Assembly (NCBI RefSeq): GCF_000312565.1
Contig: NZ_CALW02000031.1
Coordinates: forward strand, 1-64,000
From: Bartonella rattaustraliani AUST/NH4
GTDB lineage: Bacteria; Pseudomonadota; Alphaproteobacteria; Rhizobiales; Rhizobiaceae
DNA length: 64,000 bases
Direction of reading: 5' to 3'
Positions 36,331-44,868 of the stretch are shown in pieces; positions within the stretch are counted from its first letter, which is position 1, and every line of letters begins with the position of its first letter. Under the pieces are notes generated by a model. That model did not search any database, had not been told where the DNA came from, and was given only the letters and a program-made list of their open reading frames with translations. Position numbers and translations under genes: made by a program.

Positions 36331-36419
36331 AACAACACAAAATAAATTGTCTTAAAAACAAGTCACCTAAAGGGCGATGGGGGAAAAATGAACAATCATT
36401 TTATAACATTTTTAACTGT

Positions 36420-37484
36420 ATGACTTACAGTGGCTTTTTTATTTTTCGCTTTAAAGTTTATTGTCACACTCTGCTACTTTATTTTCAAACGTGCCAGAAT
36501 GTATTGCAATGTGAAAAAACACTGAAAAGACTACATAATGAAAACAAGAGCAATATTGTTTCAACATCTGAGCAAAAAAGATCAGAAGAAAATGTTGAAG
36601 ATGATTATAACGACGATGATGATGAAATTTTAACCATGGAGAATGCAACAGCACTTCTAAAAAAATTGGGATGGTCGGTCGAAATCGACAGTGTGGGAAA
36701 TCATGTAGCGACACTCTTTTTACCCGATCGCGAAATACAGATCTTTTATAATGATGAAATTCATGAGGATTTTCCGCAATTTGATGGTGGATTTTTGGTT
36801 GTCAACGGTATTCTTACTGCTGCTTGTCACCTGATTAATCCTGTCAATTCTCAAACATTACCAGATCTCGAACTGGATTTTGACGCAAAGGGATTGAGAA
36901 TTTGCGAAGACAAGGTCACTAAAAAGCGCTTAAAGAAAGAGCTTTGTAGATCTTTAATAAGGGCAGCAGAAGTTGTTGACCTGAAGGAAATGCTTCTCTT
37001 CTATTATAGCACACCACCTTGTAAAATGAAGGCCGTTAAGAAAACGCGTTATTATCAGGGTAATTTGGGGATGTTTAAATTGTCGGATGATGACGAAACC
37101 TTACAACCTAATAACGAAAACTTGCAAGAGAATGAGAGCTCGAACTTTGATTTAAAAATGGAAGAAGTCTTTTTTGAACATCCCAGAGATGTTCAAAACT
37201 TTCTTTCTTATTCTCTACTTCATCTTAGGGCTCTTGCATTGCTGGACGACGTCGAGACCTTGCAAACTTATCACAAAAGCTTTTCACAAGGCTATCGCCT
37301 TGGCTTCGATACAAGCATTAGAAAAACCTATCTTGAACGTGCTATAGTACTAGCAAAAGAAGTCGCAAAGGAAAAATATCTCAATTATGCTTTTCTTGAT
37401 AGAGTAGCAGAGTTCTTGGCACCTAATAAAGACAAGCACCAGTTATCTACGCTTTCGAACCAAAAATCCAGAATTGTGCAATGA
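36420..37484 (+). CDS. Hypothetical protein, possibly Bartonella-specific
   Basis: A 354-codon frame that I do not recognise with confidence. The conserved-looking body begins at an in-frame Met (36636): MENATALLKKLGWSVEIDSV, then VATLFLPDREIQIFYNDEIH, FLVVNGILTAACHLINPVNS, a central acidic region, and helical ALALLDDVETLQTYHKSFSQ and RKTYLERAIVLAKEVAKEKY. It is probably cytosolic; similar Bartonella proteins carry DUF6990, but that link is from memory. The N-terminal 72 residues (Cys/Phe-rich, then EDDYNDDDDEIL) may be non-coding. Neither start has a good ribosome site. A competing frame at 36388 with a strong site ends in a stop. The true start could therefore be 36636 (282 aa) or a frameshifted fusion. 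Confidence 0.6.
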   Translation: MTYSGFFIFRFKVYCHTLLLYFQTCQNVLQCEKTLKRLHNENKSNIVSTSEQKRSEENVEDDYNDDDDEILTMENATALLKKLGWSVEIDSVGNHVATLFLPDREIQIFYNDEIHEDFPQFDGGFLVVNGILTAACHLINPVNSQTLPDLELDFDAKGLRICEDKVTKKRLKKELCRSLIRAAEVVDLKEMLLFYYSTPPCKMKAVKKTRYYQGNLGMFKLSDDDETLQPNNENLQENESSNFDLKMEEVFFEHPRDVQNFLSYSLLHLRALALLDDVETLQTYHKSFSQGYRLGFDTSIRKTYLERAIVLAKEVAKEKYLNYAFLDRVAEFLAPNKDKHQLSTLSNQKSRIVQ

Positions 37485-37716
37485 AAATAGATATTATCAC
37501 AGAAAAGCCGTTAATCTGTTCAAACAAAAACTAAGAAAACAAGGATACCCTGTGCTCTGAGAGGAACAGAGAGTGTTGCAAATGAACCTATACTGTTTAA
37601 AACAGAAGAGAGCTGTGATATCCAGAAGCACCCCATTTACTGTATCACAAAAGCTCTCCAAGCATTCATACAGCATTTTAAATAAATTGATCTTCATTGT
37701 CACAATAAAATGATAT

Positions 37717-38466
37717 TCATGGTTTTAAAGAAGCTGAAACTTCACCATTATTACGATTGAAAACGTAACGTCTTCCATAAACTTCAACCATTGGAGGTTT
37801 ACGATTTTCCTCAAAGAGATCATAACCTTCTTTAAGCATAACCCAGAATTTATAATGAGGATCATTTTTATAACGCGCCATATTCTCTTCAGTCATGCGG
37901 AAAGGAAAAGCTTGTAACTGAAATTCTCTCTGTCCCCCTCTAAAGGCATCACGTGCAAAAGCATAAATTTGTGCCATATTTTTATCGCTCATAGAATAAC
38001 ACCCTGCAGAAAAGCAAGAACCGTGCACCATAAGATTGCTTCCCGTACGACCATTTTCCTGATCATAAAGGTTAGGAAATCCTATATTAAAAGAAAGATA
38101 ATATTTCGAATAAGGATTCATTTGCTTTGCGCTAACAGTATAAAAACCCTCCGGTGTCTGAAGATCCCCTTCCTTATATTTGGGTCCAAGCTGCCCCGAC
38201 CATTTACAAATACCATAGCGAGCCACCAACATAAAACGCCCTGAGCGGGATTGTTTCCAAATTTCAGCAAGATTCTCTTGTTTAAAAAAACGCATCATAA
38301 TCGGTGCATAGGGATCAATATCATAGAGAGCCATTCTATTTTGGATCTCTTGCGGAAGTGGCTGCTCAACTTTAGCACGGATAGAGGCTGGCAACCTTCC
38401 CTCACATGCCGTTAAAACTCCCACAGCAAACAAAACACATATTGTGAGGAACCTCTTGACTATCAT
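37717..38466 (-). CDS. L,D-transpeptidase family lipoprotein
   Basis: A 249-residue YkuD-domain protein. A lipobox (VLTAC, Cys21) predicts a lipid-anchored periplasmic enzyme. The catalytic motif is MVHGSCFSAGCYSMSD, with His148 and nucleophile Cys156 (HGx...SxGCxxM). Upstream, PYSKYYLSFNIGFPN contacts substrate. It should form 3-3 cross-links in peptidoglycan or attach lipoproteins or outer-membrane beta-barrels to it, as L,D-transpeptidases do in Brucella and relatives. It is preceded by accA on the same strand with a 38-bp gap. The length is usual for this subgroup. Confidence 0.93.
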   Translation of the reverse strand: MIVKRFLTICVLFAVGVLTACEGRLPASIRAKVEQPLPQEIQNRMALYDIDPYAPIMMRFFKQENLAEIWKQSRSGRFMLVARYGICKWSGQLGPKYKEGDLQTPEGFYTVSAKQMNPYSKYYLSFNIGFPNLYDQENGRTGSNLMVHGSCFSAGCYSMSDKNMAQIYAFARDAFRGGQREFQLQAFPFRMTEENMARYKNDPHYKFWVMLKEGYDLFEENRKPPMVEVYGRRYVFNRNNGEVSASLKP

Positions 38467-38504
38467 TGAATAAACCTCCGAATCATTCCCTTACAAAACA
38501 TGAC

Positions 38505-39461
38505 TTATGCTAAAGACCTACCAATTTGAAGATATTTTTCCCAACGTTCTTGTTTAAGAACTTCACCATCTTTACCGGCCATAGCTTCTAAAGCAGTAAA
38601 AATCACTGCACCCGTTTCATCAACAGCACTCTGCTTGTTACGATGAGCGCCTCCTAATGGCTCGGGAATAATGCCATCAATAATCTTCAACCGGTGCAAA
38701 TCTTGAGCAGTAATACGCATATTCATTGCAGCGTCTTTCGCACGTGCTGAATCACGCCATAAAATAGAAGCTGCACCTTCTGGAGAAATAACAGAGTAAA
38801 TTGCATGTTCCAACATATAAACTTTGTTAGCCGCAGCAATCGCTATGGCGCCGCCTGAACCACCCTCTCCGATAACCACTGAAACAACAGGAACTTTTAA
38901 ACGCAAAGTCGCGGCGGTTGATTGAGCAATTGCTTCGGCTTGACCACGTTCTTCAGCACTCACACCAGGATAAGCACCAGCTGTGTCAACAAAAGTCAGC
39001 AATGGTAAACCAAAACGATCAGCCATTTCCATAATACGTACGGCTTTGCGATACCCTTCTGGGCGTGCAGAACCAAAATTATAGCGCAAACGCGTTTGCG
39101 TATCATGACCTTTCTCTTGACCTATGTAGGCAATTGCTGCACCTTTAAAGCGTGCAAATCCTGCTTGAATAGCCTCATCTTCAGCAAATTTTCTGTCTCC
39201 TGCTAAAGGCGTAACGTCGGTCAGCAAACGTGCAGAATAGTCCATAAAATGGGGACGATCAGGATGACGAGCAACTTGTGCTTTTTGCCATGGCGATAAT
39301 TTCTTATAAATATCACGCAATGCCGTTTGAGAACGCGTTTCAAGACGCACAATCTCGTCACTCATATCAAGACTGCCCTCTTCTTGAGAAATCTGTTTTA
39401 ACTCAAGAATTTTTCCATCGAGATCAGCAACTGGTTTTTCAAAATCAAGATAATTATACAT
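38505..39461 (-). CDS. accA: Acetyl-CoA carboxylase carboxyltransferase subunit alpha
   Basis: A 318-residue AccA, the alpha half of the carboxyltransferase that makes malonyl-CoA for fatty-acid synthesis, partnering AccD. Marks: the N-terminal MYNYLDFEKPVADLDGKILE; FVDTAGAYPGVSAEERGQAE (CoA and oxyanion region); VIGEGGSGGAIAIAAANKVY; and YSVISPEGAASILWRD. A GTG at 39485 would add eight residues, but the ATG at 39461 matches the family start. It follows xerD on the same strand (78 bp gap), a common rhizobial order. Confidence 0.96.
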   Translation of the reverse strand: MYNYLDFEKPVADLDGKILELKQISQEEGSLDMSDEIVRLETRSQTALRDIYKKLSPWQKAQVARHPDRPHFMDYSARLLTDVTPLAGDRKFAEDEAIQAGFARFKGAAIAYIGQEKGHDTQTRLRYNFGSARPEGYRKAVRIMEMADRFGLPLLTFVDTAGAYPGVSAEERGQAEAIAQSTAATLRLKVPVVSVVIGEGGSGGAIAIAAANKVYMLEHAIYSVISPEGAASILWRDSARAKDAAMNMRITAQDLHRLKIIDGIIPEPLGGAHRNKQSAVDETGAVIFTALEAMAGKDGEVLKQERWEKYLQIGRSLA

Positions 39462-39539
39462 TGTATCCAACTTATTTGGTATCACTTATACACTTATAAT
39501 GTGCTTTATAAAGTATTTTTCAAAAACATCACATTATTC

Positions 39540-40478
39540 TTATCCAGTCTCCTGCTCATCGGCAAGTGGATGATGCTCATTCACTAAACGGTACAGTCCT
39601 GCTTCCAACACATGTGTATAAATCTGCGTAGTAGAAATATCAGAATGACCTAACAAATGTTGAACGGCACGCAAATCGGCACCATTTTGCAAAAGATGAC
39701 TAGCAAAAGCATGACGCAACACATGCGGAGAAAAATTATTACTTTTTATTCCCGCTCTTCCAGCAAGACTTTTCAACTCTCGTGCAACAACTTGTCGAGC
39801 AATATACCCTGTCTTTGAACGAGCAGGAAAAAGGTAAGAACTTGCCGCATCCTTTCCTTGATCGCGTAAGTTGAGCCACTGTAAAAGAACTTGGTATGCT
39901 TTTTTTGATAAGAGCACCACGCGCTCTTTTTTGCCCTTACCACGAACCAAAAGACTGTCTTCCTTCCCCCGAACAGCCTGCACCGGAAGGCTTACCAATT
40001 CACTAATACGCAGCCCTGTTGCATAAAGCATTTCAATCAACAGCTGAAGACGCAGTGCATGCAAATAGCCCTTTGACCCATAATCTGCTTCATCCACTTC
40101 TAATTGCGCCAAATCGAGTAATTTTGTCACCACATCCTCATTGACAATTTTAGGCAAAGGACGCCCCGAGCGGGGTGCCTCAATATCATCAGAAGGATCA
40201 TCTGTTCTTAAACCCTCTGCATAAAGAAACTGATAAAACTGACGCAAAGTTGATAAACGACGCGCTTGCGAAGATGCCGCAAAACCAAGAGTGTGCATAA
40301 GAGACAAAAGACCAATTAAATCTTCTTTTTGCGCTGAAAAAATGGAAACAGAATGCGAAAGCAGTTTATCTTGTGCCCACTGCAAATCATGTTGATACGC
40401 TGCAAGCGTATGGTCGGCAGCACCCCGTTCTGCACTCATCATTTCAAGAAAACGTTCTATCACAGCACCACTGTTCAT
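39540..40478 (-). CDS. xerD: Tyrosine recombinase XerD
   Basis: A 312-residue site-specific recombinase that resolves chromosome dimers at dif with XerC. The N-terminal SAM-like domain (FLEMMSAERGAADHTLAAYQ) is followed by the catalytic domain with Arg in YATGLRISELVSLP, Lys in LVRGKGKKERVV, His-x-x-Arg in SPHVLRHAFASHLL, His in LGHSDIST, and Tyr in TTQIYTHV. All catalytic residues are present. It starts inside the small membrane-protein gene by a 4-bp overlap (ATGA) and is followed by accA. Confidence 0.95.
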   Translation of the reverse strand: MNSGAVIERFLEMMSAERGAADHTLAAYQHDLQWAQDKLLSHSVSIFSAQKEDLIGLLSLMHTLGFAASSQARRLSTLRQFYQFLYAEGLRTDDPSDDIEAPRSGRPLPKIVNEDVVTKLLDLAQLEVDEADYGSKGYLHALRLQLLIEMLYATGLRISELVSLPVQAVRGKEDSLLVRGKGKKERVVLLSKKAYQVLLQWLNLRDQGKDAASSYLFPARSKTGYIARQVVARELKSLAGRAGIKSNNFSPHVLRHAFASHLLQNGADLRAVQHLLGHSDISTTQIYTHVLEAGLYRLVNEHHPLADEQETG

Positions 40479-40642
40479 CTCATTGATTCGCTTTTCGAAA
40501 AAAGATTGAATGAATCCAAAGGAACATCAACTGACATATCCACAGTTGTTGGTTCAACAAAGACCACAAGAGTAACCATTATACTGAAAAGAACAACAAA
40601 CAGAATAAAAAGAATTATGAAAAATCTGGTTAATGTTGGCAT
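40475..40642 (-). CDS. Small conserved single-pass membrane protein upstream of xerD
   Basis: A 55-residue protein. It opens MPTLTRFFIILFILFVVLFS, a strong membrane helix running through about residue 31, then VFVEPTTVDMSVDVPLDSFN, ending SKSESMR. The pattern of one helix, then FVEP, then short acidic tail matches a small rhizobial protein encoded next to xerD and divergent from aroK (recalled, not searched). Its stop overlaps the xerD start by 4 bp, so the two are translationally coupled. Function is unknown; its location should be the inner membrane with a periplasmic tail. Confidence 0.75.
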   Translation of the reverse strand: MPTLTRFFIILFILFVVLFSIMVTLVVFVEPTTVDMSVDVPLDSFNLFSKSESMR

Positions 40643-40741
40643 AAAATAATAAACTGTCTAAAAATACTTCACCTCTTAAGATTATGCCTGACAAAGATTA
40701 ACAGGAGTTGACTTTAAAACAGATAAATGCCGAAATAAGAT

Positions 40742-41374
40742 ATGAAAAATGATCGCCCCAAACATATTCCGATAACACAGCTAAAAAATCAGCTCTTATC
40801 ATTTCTTGATAAACGAGCACTTGTCTTTGTCGGTCTTATGGGTGCAGGTAAATCAGTGATTGGAAAACGTGTCGCTAACATGCTCCATTTACCCTTTTAT
40901 GATTCTGATGATGAAATTGAAAAAGCTTCACAAATGACCATTACTGAACTCTTTAAAGTTTATGGAGAACCAAAATTTCGTTCTCTTGAACAACGTATTA
41001 TTCTAAACCTCATGAAAAAAAAACCTCTTGTTTTAGCCACAGGTGGCGGTGCTTATATAAATGAAGATATTCGAAAAACCATTCATCAAAATGGAATATC
41101 CATCTGGCTCAAAGCCGATCTTGATATTCTCATGGAACGTGTTTTATTGCGCCCGACACGACCACTTCTTCAAACACCAAATCCGAAAGAAACCATGCAA
41201 AAACTCATGGAACAGCGTTATCCTATCTATGAAAAAGCAAACTTAACAATTAACAGCCATAAAGAAAGCCGCCAAACCGTAGCACGAAATGTCATATGGT
41301 CTATAGAACACTATCTGTATACAGAAAATAATGATAGGAACAACAAGCATGCAAGCAAAAACAGTCACTGTTGA
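40742..41374 (+). CDS. aroK: Shikimate kinase
   Basis: A 210-residue kinase that phosphorylates shikimate at the 3-hydroxyl in the aromatic pathway. Walker [14 protein letters not shown] (about residues 31-43), [16 protein letters not shown] (shikimate-binding Asp), the Arg-containing [21 protein letters not shown] (GGGA loop), and the lid RPTRPLLQ with [12 protein letters not shown]. An N-terminal extension of about 25 residues precedes the core. The 3' end overlaps aroB by 26 bp. It is divergent from the small membrane protein and xerD genes. Confidence 0.96.
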   Translation: MKNDRPKHIPITQLKNQLLSFLDKRALVFVGLMGAGKSVIGKRVANMLHLPFYDSDDEIEKASQMTITELFKVYGEPKFRSLEQRIILNLMKKKPLVLATGGGAYINEDIRKTIHQNGISIWLKADLDILMERVLLRPTRPLLQTPNPKETMQKLMEQRYPIYEKANLTINSHKESRQTVARNVIWSIEHYLYTENNDRNNKHASKNSHC

Positions 41375-42482
41375 ACTGGATAAGCATTCTTATAACATCA
41401 TCATTGGTCCAGATCTTATCACACAGGCGGCTTCACAGATTAAGCGCGCTCTTCAGCAAAAAGATCTTCATCAAACACGTTTAGCACTTGTTACAGATAA
41501 AAATGTTGCCTCTCTGCATTTAGAGAGATTCCAAACAGAACTAACAAAAAATAAAATTCATACTGTTCCAATCATTGTCGAAGCAGGGGAACAATCAAAG
41601 TCATTTTCAACGCTGCAAACGGTCATCAATAAAATTCTTTCTGCACGTTTAGAAAGAGGTGATTGCGTTGTTGCGTTTGGTGGCGGTGTTATTGGTGACC
41701 TGGGAGGATTTGCTGCAAGCATCATACGTCGTGGTATGAACTTCATTCAAATGCCCACAACATTACTGGCACAAATTGATTCTTCTGTTGGCGGAAAAAC
41801 GGGAATCAATAGCCAGTTTGGTAAGAATCTTATCGGTACTTTTTATCAACCATGGTGCGTTATTGCTGACACTTCTCTTCTTGATACACTACCCCTACGC
41901 GAATTTCGCGCTGGCTATGCAGAAATGGTCAAATATGGTCTCATTAACCAGCCTGATTTTTTTGAATGGCTTGAAAAAAACGGGAAAAAAGTCTTTTCTA
42001 ATGGCTCAATACGAACAGAAGCTATTGTCCGTTCATGCCAATTCAAAGCTGAAATTGTAGCGCGCGATGAATATGAAAAAGGGGAACGCGCATTATTAAA
42101 CCTTGGCCATACATTCGGGCACATGCTTGAAACGGCAACCGCTTATGACTCAAACCGTTTAATTCACGGTGAAGCTGTCGCAATCGGAACTATTTTAGCG
42201 CACCAATTTTCCACTCAACTGAATTTAATAGATCCTACAATTACACAGCGTATTGAAACGCACTTTAAAGCCGTGGGATTGCCAACACGTATAGGAGATG
42301 TTCCAGGCCATTTACCCAATGCCGAAACACTGATGACTTTTATTGCCCAAGATAAGAAAGTTTCTCAAAACGACTTAACGTTCATATTAACACGTGGACT
42401 TGGGCAATCATTTATTGCAAAAAATGTCTCACCAGATAAAGTTTTTATCTTTTTGGAACAAAAATTAGCAGAAATCCGTTAA
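41349..42482 (+). CDS. aroB: 3-dehydroquinate synthase
   Basis: A 377-residue NAD- and metal-dependent enzyme making 3-dehydroquinate from DAHP. Marks: [26 protein letters not shown] (NAD loop), [29 protein letters not shown], and metal ligands in [12 protein letters not shown] and IHGEAVAIG. The ATG at 41349 ([17 protein letters not shown]) fits the family start and has AGGA upstream; an ATG at 41331 would add six residues. The gene overlaps the aroK 3' end, so the pair forms an aroKB operon. Confidence 0.97.
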   Translation: MQAKTVTVELDKHSYNIIIGPDLITQAASQIKRALQQKDLHQTRLALVTDKNVASLHLERFQTELTKNKIHTVPIIVEAGEQSKSFSTLQTVINKILSARLERGDCVVAFGGGVIGDLGGFAASIIRRGMNFIQMPTTLLAQIDSSVGGKTGINSQFGKNLIGTFYQPWCVIADTSLLDTLPLREFRAGYAEMVKYGLINQPDFFEWLEKNGKKVFSNGSIRTEAIVRSCQFKAEIVARDEYEKGERALLNLGHTFGHMLETATAYDSNRLIHGEAVAIGTILAHQFSTQLNLIDPTITQRIETHFKAVGLPTRIGDVPGHLPNAETLMTFIAQDKKVSQNDLTFILTRGLGQSFIAKNVSPDKVFIFLEQKLAEIR

Positions 42483-42541
42483 TTCATATTGAATATAATT
42501 GATTCGTTTTTATACTTCTATTAAAGTGATAGAATGATGAT

Positions 42542-42840
42542 GTCTGCGTAGCTCAGTAGGATAGAGCACAGGATTCCTAAAGAAATTGGGCGCTTTAAGG
42601 AGAAATCCTCAAAGTGGATCTGCTCAAATTCGGGGAAAGCTTTATGGGTAACCATATGCCAACCCCGAGCCAAGCCTCTCCTCAAATGGAAGGAAGGTGT
42701 AGAGACTGAACGGGCAGCACCTAAAAAGCGTAAGCTTCAGGGTGAAGAGACAGTCCAGACCACAAACAGTAAAGCTGGCGGTGAAAACCGAAGTGGTATG
42801 AATCCTGGGGTCGCAGGTTCGAATCCTGCCGTAGACACCA
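42542..42840 (+). tRNA. tRNA-Arg(CCU), interrupted by a group I intron
   Basis: Exon 1 is 42542-42578 (GTCTGCGTAGCTCAGTAGGA to ...GGATTCCT) and exon 2 is 42801-42840, ending CGTAGACACCA with CCA encoded. Joined, they form a normal cloverleaf: acceptor GTCTGCG/CGTAGAC, anticodon stem CAGGA/TCCTG with loop TTCCTAA (anticodon CCU), T arm GCAGGTTCGAATCCTGC. The intron lies directly after the anticodon's third base. The CCU tRNA reads AGG arginine codons. Exon boundaries follow from the requirement for a 7-base loop and from the U before and G at the end of the intron, both typical of group I splicing. Confidence 0.95.
42579..42800 (+). other. Group I intron in tRNA-Arg(CCU), 222 nt, no ORF
   Basis: The 222-nt insert has the marks of a small group I intron: splice after U (exon CCT), terminal G (GGTATG), and a P7-like pairing of GACT (42704-42707, within AGAGACTGAACGGG) with AGTC (42752-42755, within AGACAGTCCAGACC). 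A P4-like CGGGG (42631-42635) pairs with CCCCG (42663-42667). No endonuclease gene fits. A comparable self-splicing intron in tRNA-Arg(CCU) was described in Agrobacterium, so this is probably an inherited alphaproteobacterial intron. I could not assign P1 with confidence. Confidence 0.92.
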
Positions 42841-42878
42841 TCGCATCAGTCAAATGCGTAATTATTAGGGAAGCATTT

Positions 42879-43274
42879 ATGAAAAAAACTCTACATATTT
42901 TAGGATTTTTCACCGCTTTGAATCTATCACTCTTCAATTTAACCAACGTTCTTGCTGGTGCTTTAACCTTTGAAGTACCAGACAATCCAGAACCAATAAC
43001 AGAAACAATTACTTATCAGTGCGAAACAAAAACAGGCAAAGAACGCGTTCAAGCAACTTACCTTAACACTGGCAATATTTCGTTGGTTGATTTCAGATGG
43101 CAAGGCGATCGTGTTATTGCTGCCAATGTCATCGCTACCACGGGGAAAAAATATGCGGGTGCTCAATACATCTGGTGGGAAAATAACAAAGAGATCATAC
43201 TTTATGATCTTATCTATGATCCAGAAAAACAAAATCCCATACTCTGTAAAGATGAAACAACCTTATTATTCTAA
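42879..43274 (+). CDS. MliC-like secreted protein, copy 1
   Basis: A 131-residue secreted protein. The signal peptide is residues 1-27 (KKTLHILGFFTALNLSLFNL, cut near LAGA). The mature domain resembles the MliC family of inhibitors of C-type lysozyme (ITYQCETKTGKERVQATYLN; SLVDFRWQGDRVIAANVIAT; AGAQYIWWENNKEIILYDLI), with two Cys (near 49 and 124) that could form a disulfide. It lacks a lipobox, so it is periplasmic. The start is the ATG at 42879 after AGGGAAGC. It begins 38 bp after the tRNA and is followed by a close paralogue after 14 bp. Confidence 0.85.
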   Translation: MKKTLHILGFFTALNLSLFNLTNVLAGALTFEVPDNPEPITETITYQCETKTGKERVQATYLNTGNISLVDFRWQGDRVIAANVIATTGKKYAGAQYIWWENNKEIILYDLIYDPEKQNPILCKDETTLLF

Positions 43275-43288
43275 ATAACGGAGGAAAT

Positions 43289-43684
43289 ATGATGAAAAAA
43301 AAATTTTTTACCCTAGGACTTTTTACGACTTTAAGTTTCTTATTTTTCGGCTCAGCCAAAACCTTCGCAGGCTCTTTAATCATTGAAGTGCCAGATACCC
43401 CAGAGGCAACAGCAGAAACCATCACCTATCAATGTGATATGGAAAAAAATAAGGAACGTGTTGAAGCAACTTATCACAATGCTGAAGGAATTTCACTCGT
43501 TGATTTCAAATGGAAAGGAAAGCGTGTTATTGCGTCCAATGTCATTGCTGCTTCTGGCGCAAAATATGTAGGAGGCCCATATATTTGGTGGACAAAAGGA
43601 GATGAAGCCACATTTTATGATCTTCTAAGTGACCCAGAAGAAAAAAAGCCTATTTTCTGTGTAGCAGAAAAAAATCCACAATAA
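43289..43684 (+). CDS. MliC-like secreted protein, copy 2
   Basis: A 131-residue paralogue of the preceding protein: signal KKFFTLGLFTTLSFLFFGSA, then LIIEVPDTPEATAETITYQC, VEATYHNAEGISLVDFKWKG, VIASNVIAASGAKYVGGPYI and WWTKGDEATFYDLLSDPEEK. The two Cys are conserved. Strong GGAGGAAAT precedes the start; M1 and M2 are adjacent ATGs. The tandem pair suggests a gene duplication; both are intact. Members of this family protect against host C-type lysozyme, which suits a blood-borne pathogen, but inhibition is not shown here. Confidence 0.85.
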   Translation: MMKKKFFTLGLFTTLSFLFFGSAKTFAGSLIIEVPDTPEATAETITYQCDMEKNKERVEATYHNAEGISLVDFKWKGKRVIASNVIAASGAKYVGGPYIWWTKGDEATFYDLLSDPEEKKPIFCVAEKNPQ

Positions 43685-43697
43685 AAAATGTTTTATA

Positions 43698-44108
43698 TCA
43701 AAAACCATGCTGACTCTCATCGCGTGATATTTGTTCCGATAAGGATGGTTTTTCCTCCCCCTTATGCGATAAAAGAGTCAGCGGTTTTTCTAATATATTT
43801 TCTGAATGATGTCGATAAGCGGCTGCCTGTGAAACCAGCATAGAAGCCACGGGTATTGTTATGAATAAAAAAATCATCAATAAAATTTCATGAAAGACAA
43901 AATGATGATCTACAAATATGGAATAAAGAAATGAAGCGATGAGAATACTTCCTGCCCCCCAACTTGTACTCAGTGACAGCATATGCAAGCGCTTATAAAA
44001 ACTGGAAAGACGAACCAACCCTATTGTTCCAATCAATGTGAGACCAGATCCCAATATTAAAAAAATTGTGACAGCAATAGCAATGATAAGCGACACATCA
44101 TCTTTCAT
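43698..44108 (-). CDS. phaG: Monovalent cation/H+ antiporter subunit G
   Basis: A 136-residue subunit of the six-gene-type MRP/Pha antiporter. Three membrane helices: LIIAIAVTIFLILGSGLTLI, SLSTSWGAGSILIASFLYSI and EILLMIFLFITIPVASMLVS. GTIGLVRLSSFYKRLHMLSL is the family core. A hydrophilic C-terminal tail follows. It overlaps phaF by 4 bp. Last gene of the operon (phaA-C-D-E-F-G, leftward). Confidence 0.93.
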   Translation of the reverse strand: MKDDVSLIIAIAVTIFLILGSGLTLIGTIGLVRLSSFYKRLHMLSLSTSWGAGSILIASFLYSIFVDHHFVFHEILLMIFLFITIPVASMLVSQAAAYRHHSENILEKPLTLLSHKGEEKPSLSEQISRDESQHGF

Positions 44109-44386
44109 TCAATAATTTCTCCCCGCATTAAAAACTTTGCCAAGGCAATACTTGATAGAGGACCTAACAGCCCAATAATAAGAGCTGCAACAAAATAAAT
44201 AGTTGTTCCTGAACGAATATCGAATGTAAGAAACAAAAGAACAGTTGTTATATAAAGAGCATCTAAGCCCACAATCCGATCTTGCGCTCGTGGACCCCGA
44301 ATCAACCGAAAGAGTGCAAGAATCATTGCTAGACTTAAAAAAAGCTGTGCAATAAAAATCCCCCAATAAAGAATCATCATACTCAT
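44105..44386 (-). CDS. phaF: Monovalent cation/H+ antiporter subunit F
   Basis: A 93-residue membrane protein with three helices. The family core RLIRGPRAQDRIVGLDALYI sits between the first and second, followed by TIYFVAALIIGLLGPLSSIA. Part of the Pha/MRP complex, needed for antiport but not the transport path alone. 4-bp overlaps on both sides (phaE and phaG) show tight translational coupling. Confidence 0.93.
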   Translation of the reverse strand: MSMMILYWGIFIAQLFLSLAMILALFRLIRGPRAQDRIVGLDALYITTVLLFLTFDIRSGTTIYFVAALIIGLLGPLSSIALAKFLMRGEIIE

Positions 44387-44868
44387 GAAAAGATCTCCAA
44401 AAGCAATTGCTCATAACGTTTTCTAATCATCTGTTGGTAATTATATCCATTTTTAAAGTTTAAAACATGAAGCAAGAGCTCATTATTTTTTCTATTATAA
44501 GCAATCCAAACAGTTTCCGGAGTTACCGCAAGAATGCATGCTAAAACAGCCAAAGCAGTACGATTTTCAAGTAAAAGAGGAATAACAACAAAACCAGACT
44601 GCTGTTTTCGAGATCTTTTTGTTAAAACAAAGCAAGCCACTGAAGAATTTGAAACGATAGAATCAATAAACACACGAAAAATCAGACGAAAAACTGCACG
44701 CCAGTTCTTAATTGTGACCTTTTCTGGTTCAAGAAGCCGCATGATCCAACCACTCAAAAGAGCGATTATAATTCCTAAAAGCAATTGACCTAAACTCAAA
44801 CCGTTTAAGGTTAACCACATTAAAACAATGAGCCCACTAAAAAAAGGAAAAGGACAAAAATAATTCAT
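44383..44868 (-). CDS. phaE: Monovalent cation/H+ antiporter subunit E
   Basis: A 161-residue subunit E of the MnhE/PhaE family: two N-terminal helices (FFSGLIVLMWLTLNGLSLGQ and LLLGIIIALLSGWIMRLLEP), then LIFRVFIDSIVSNSSVACFV and the conserved LLENRTALAVLACILAVTPE, TVWIAYNRKNNELLLHVLNF. Overlaps phaD and phaF by 4 bp each. Confidence 0.92.
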   Translation of the reverse strand: MNYFCPFPFFSGLIVLMWLTLNGLSLGQLLLGIIIALLSGWIMRLLEPEKVTIKNWRAVFRLIFRVFIDSIVSNSSVACFVLTKRSRKQQSGFVVIPLLLENRTALAVLACILAVTPETVWIAYNRKNNELLLHVLNFKNGYNYQQMIRKRYEQLLLEIFS

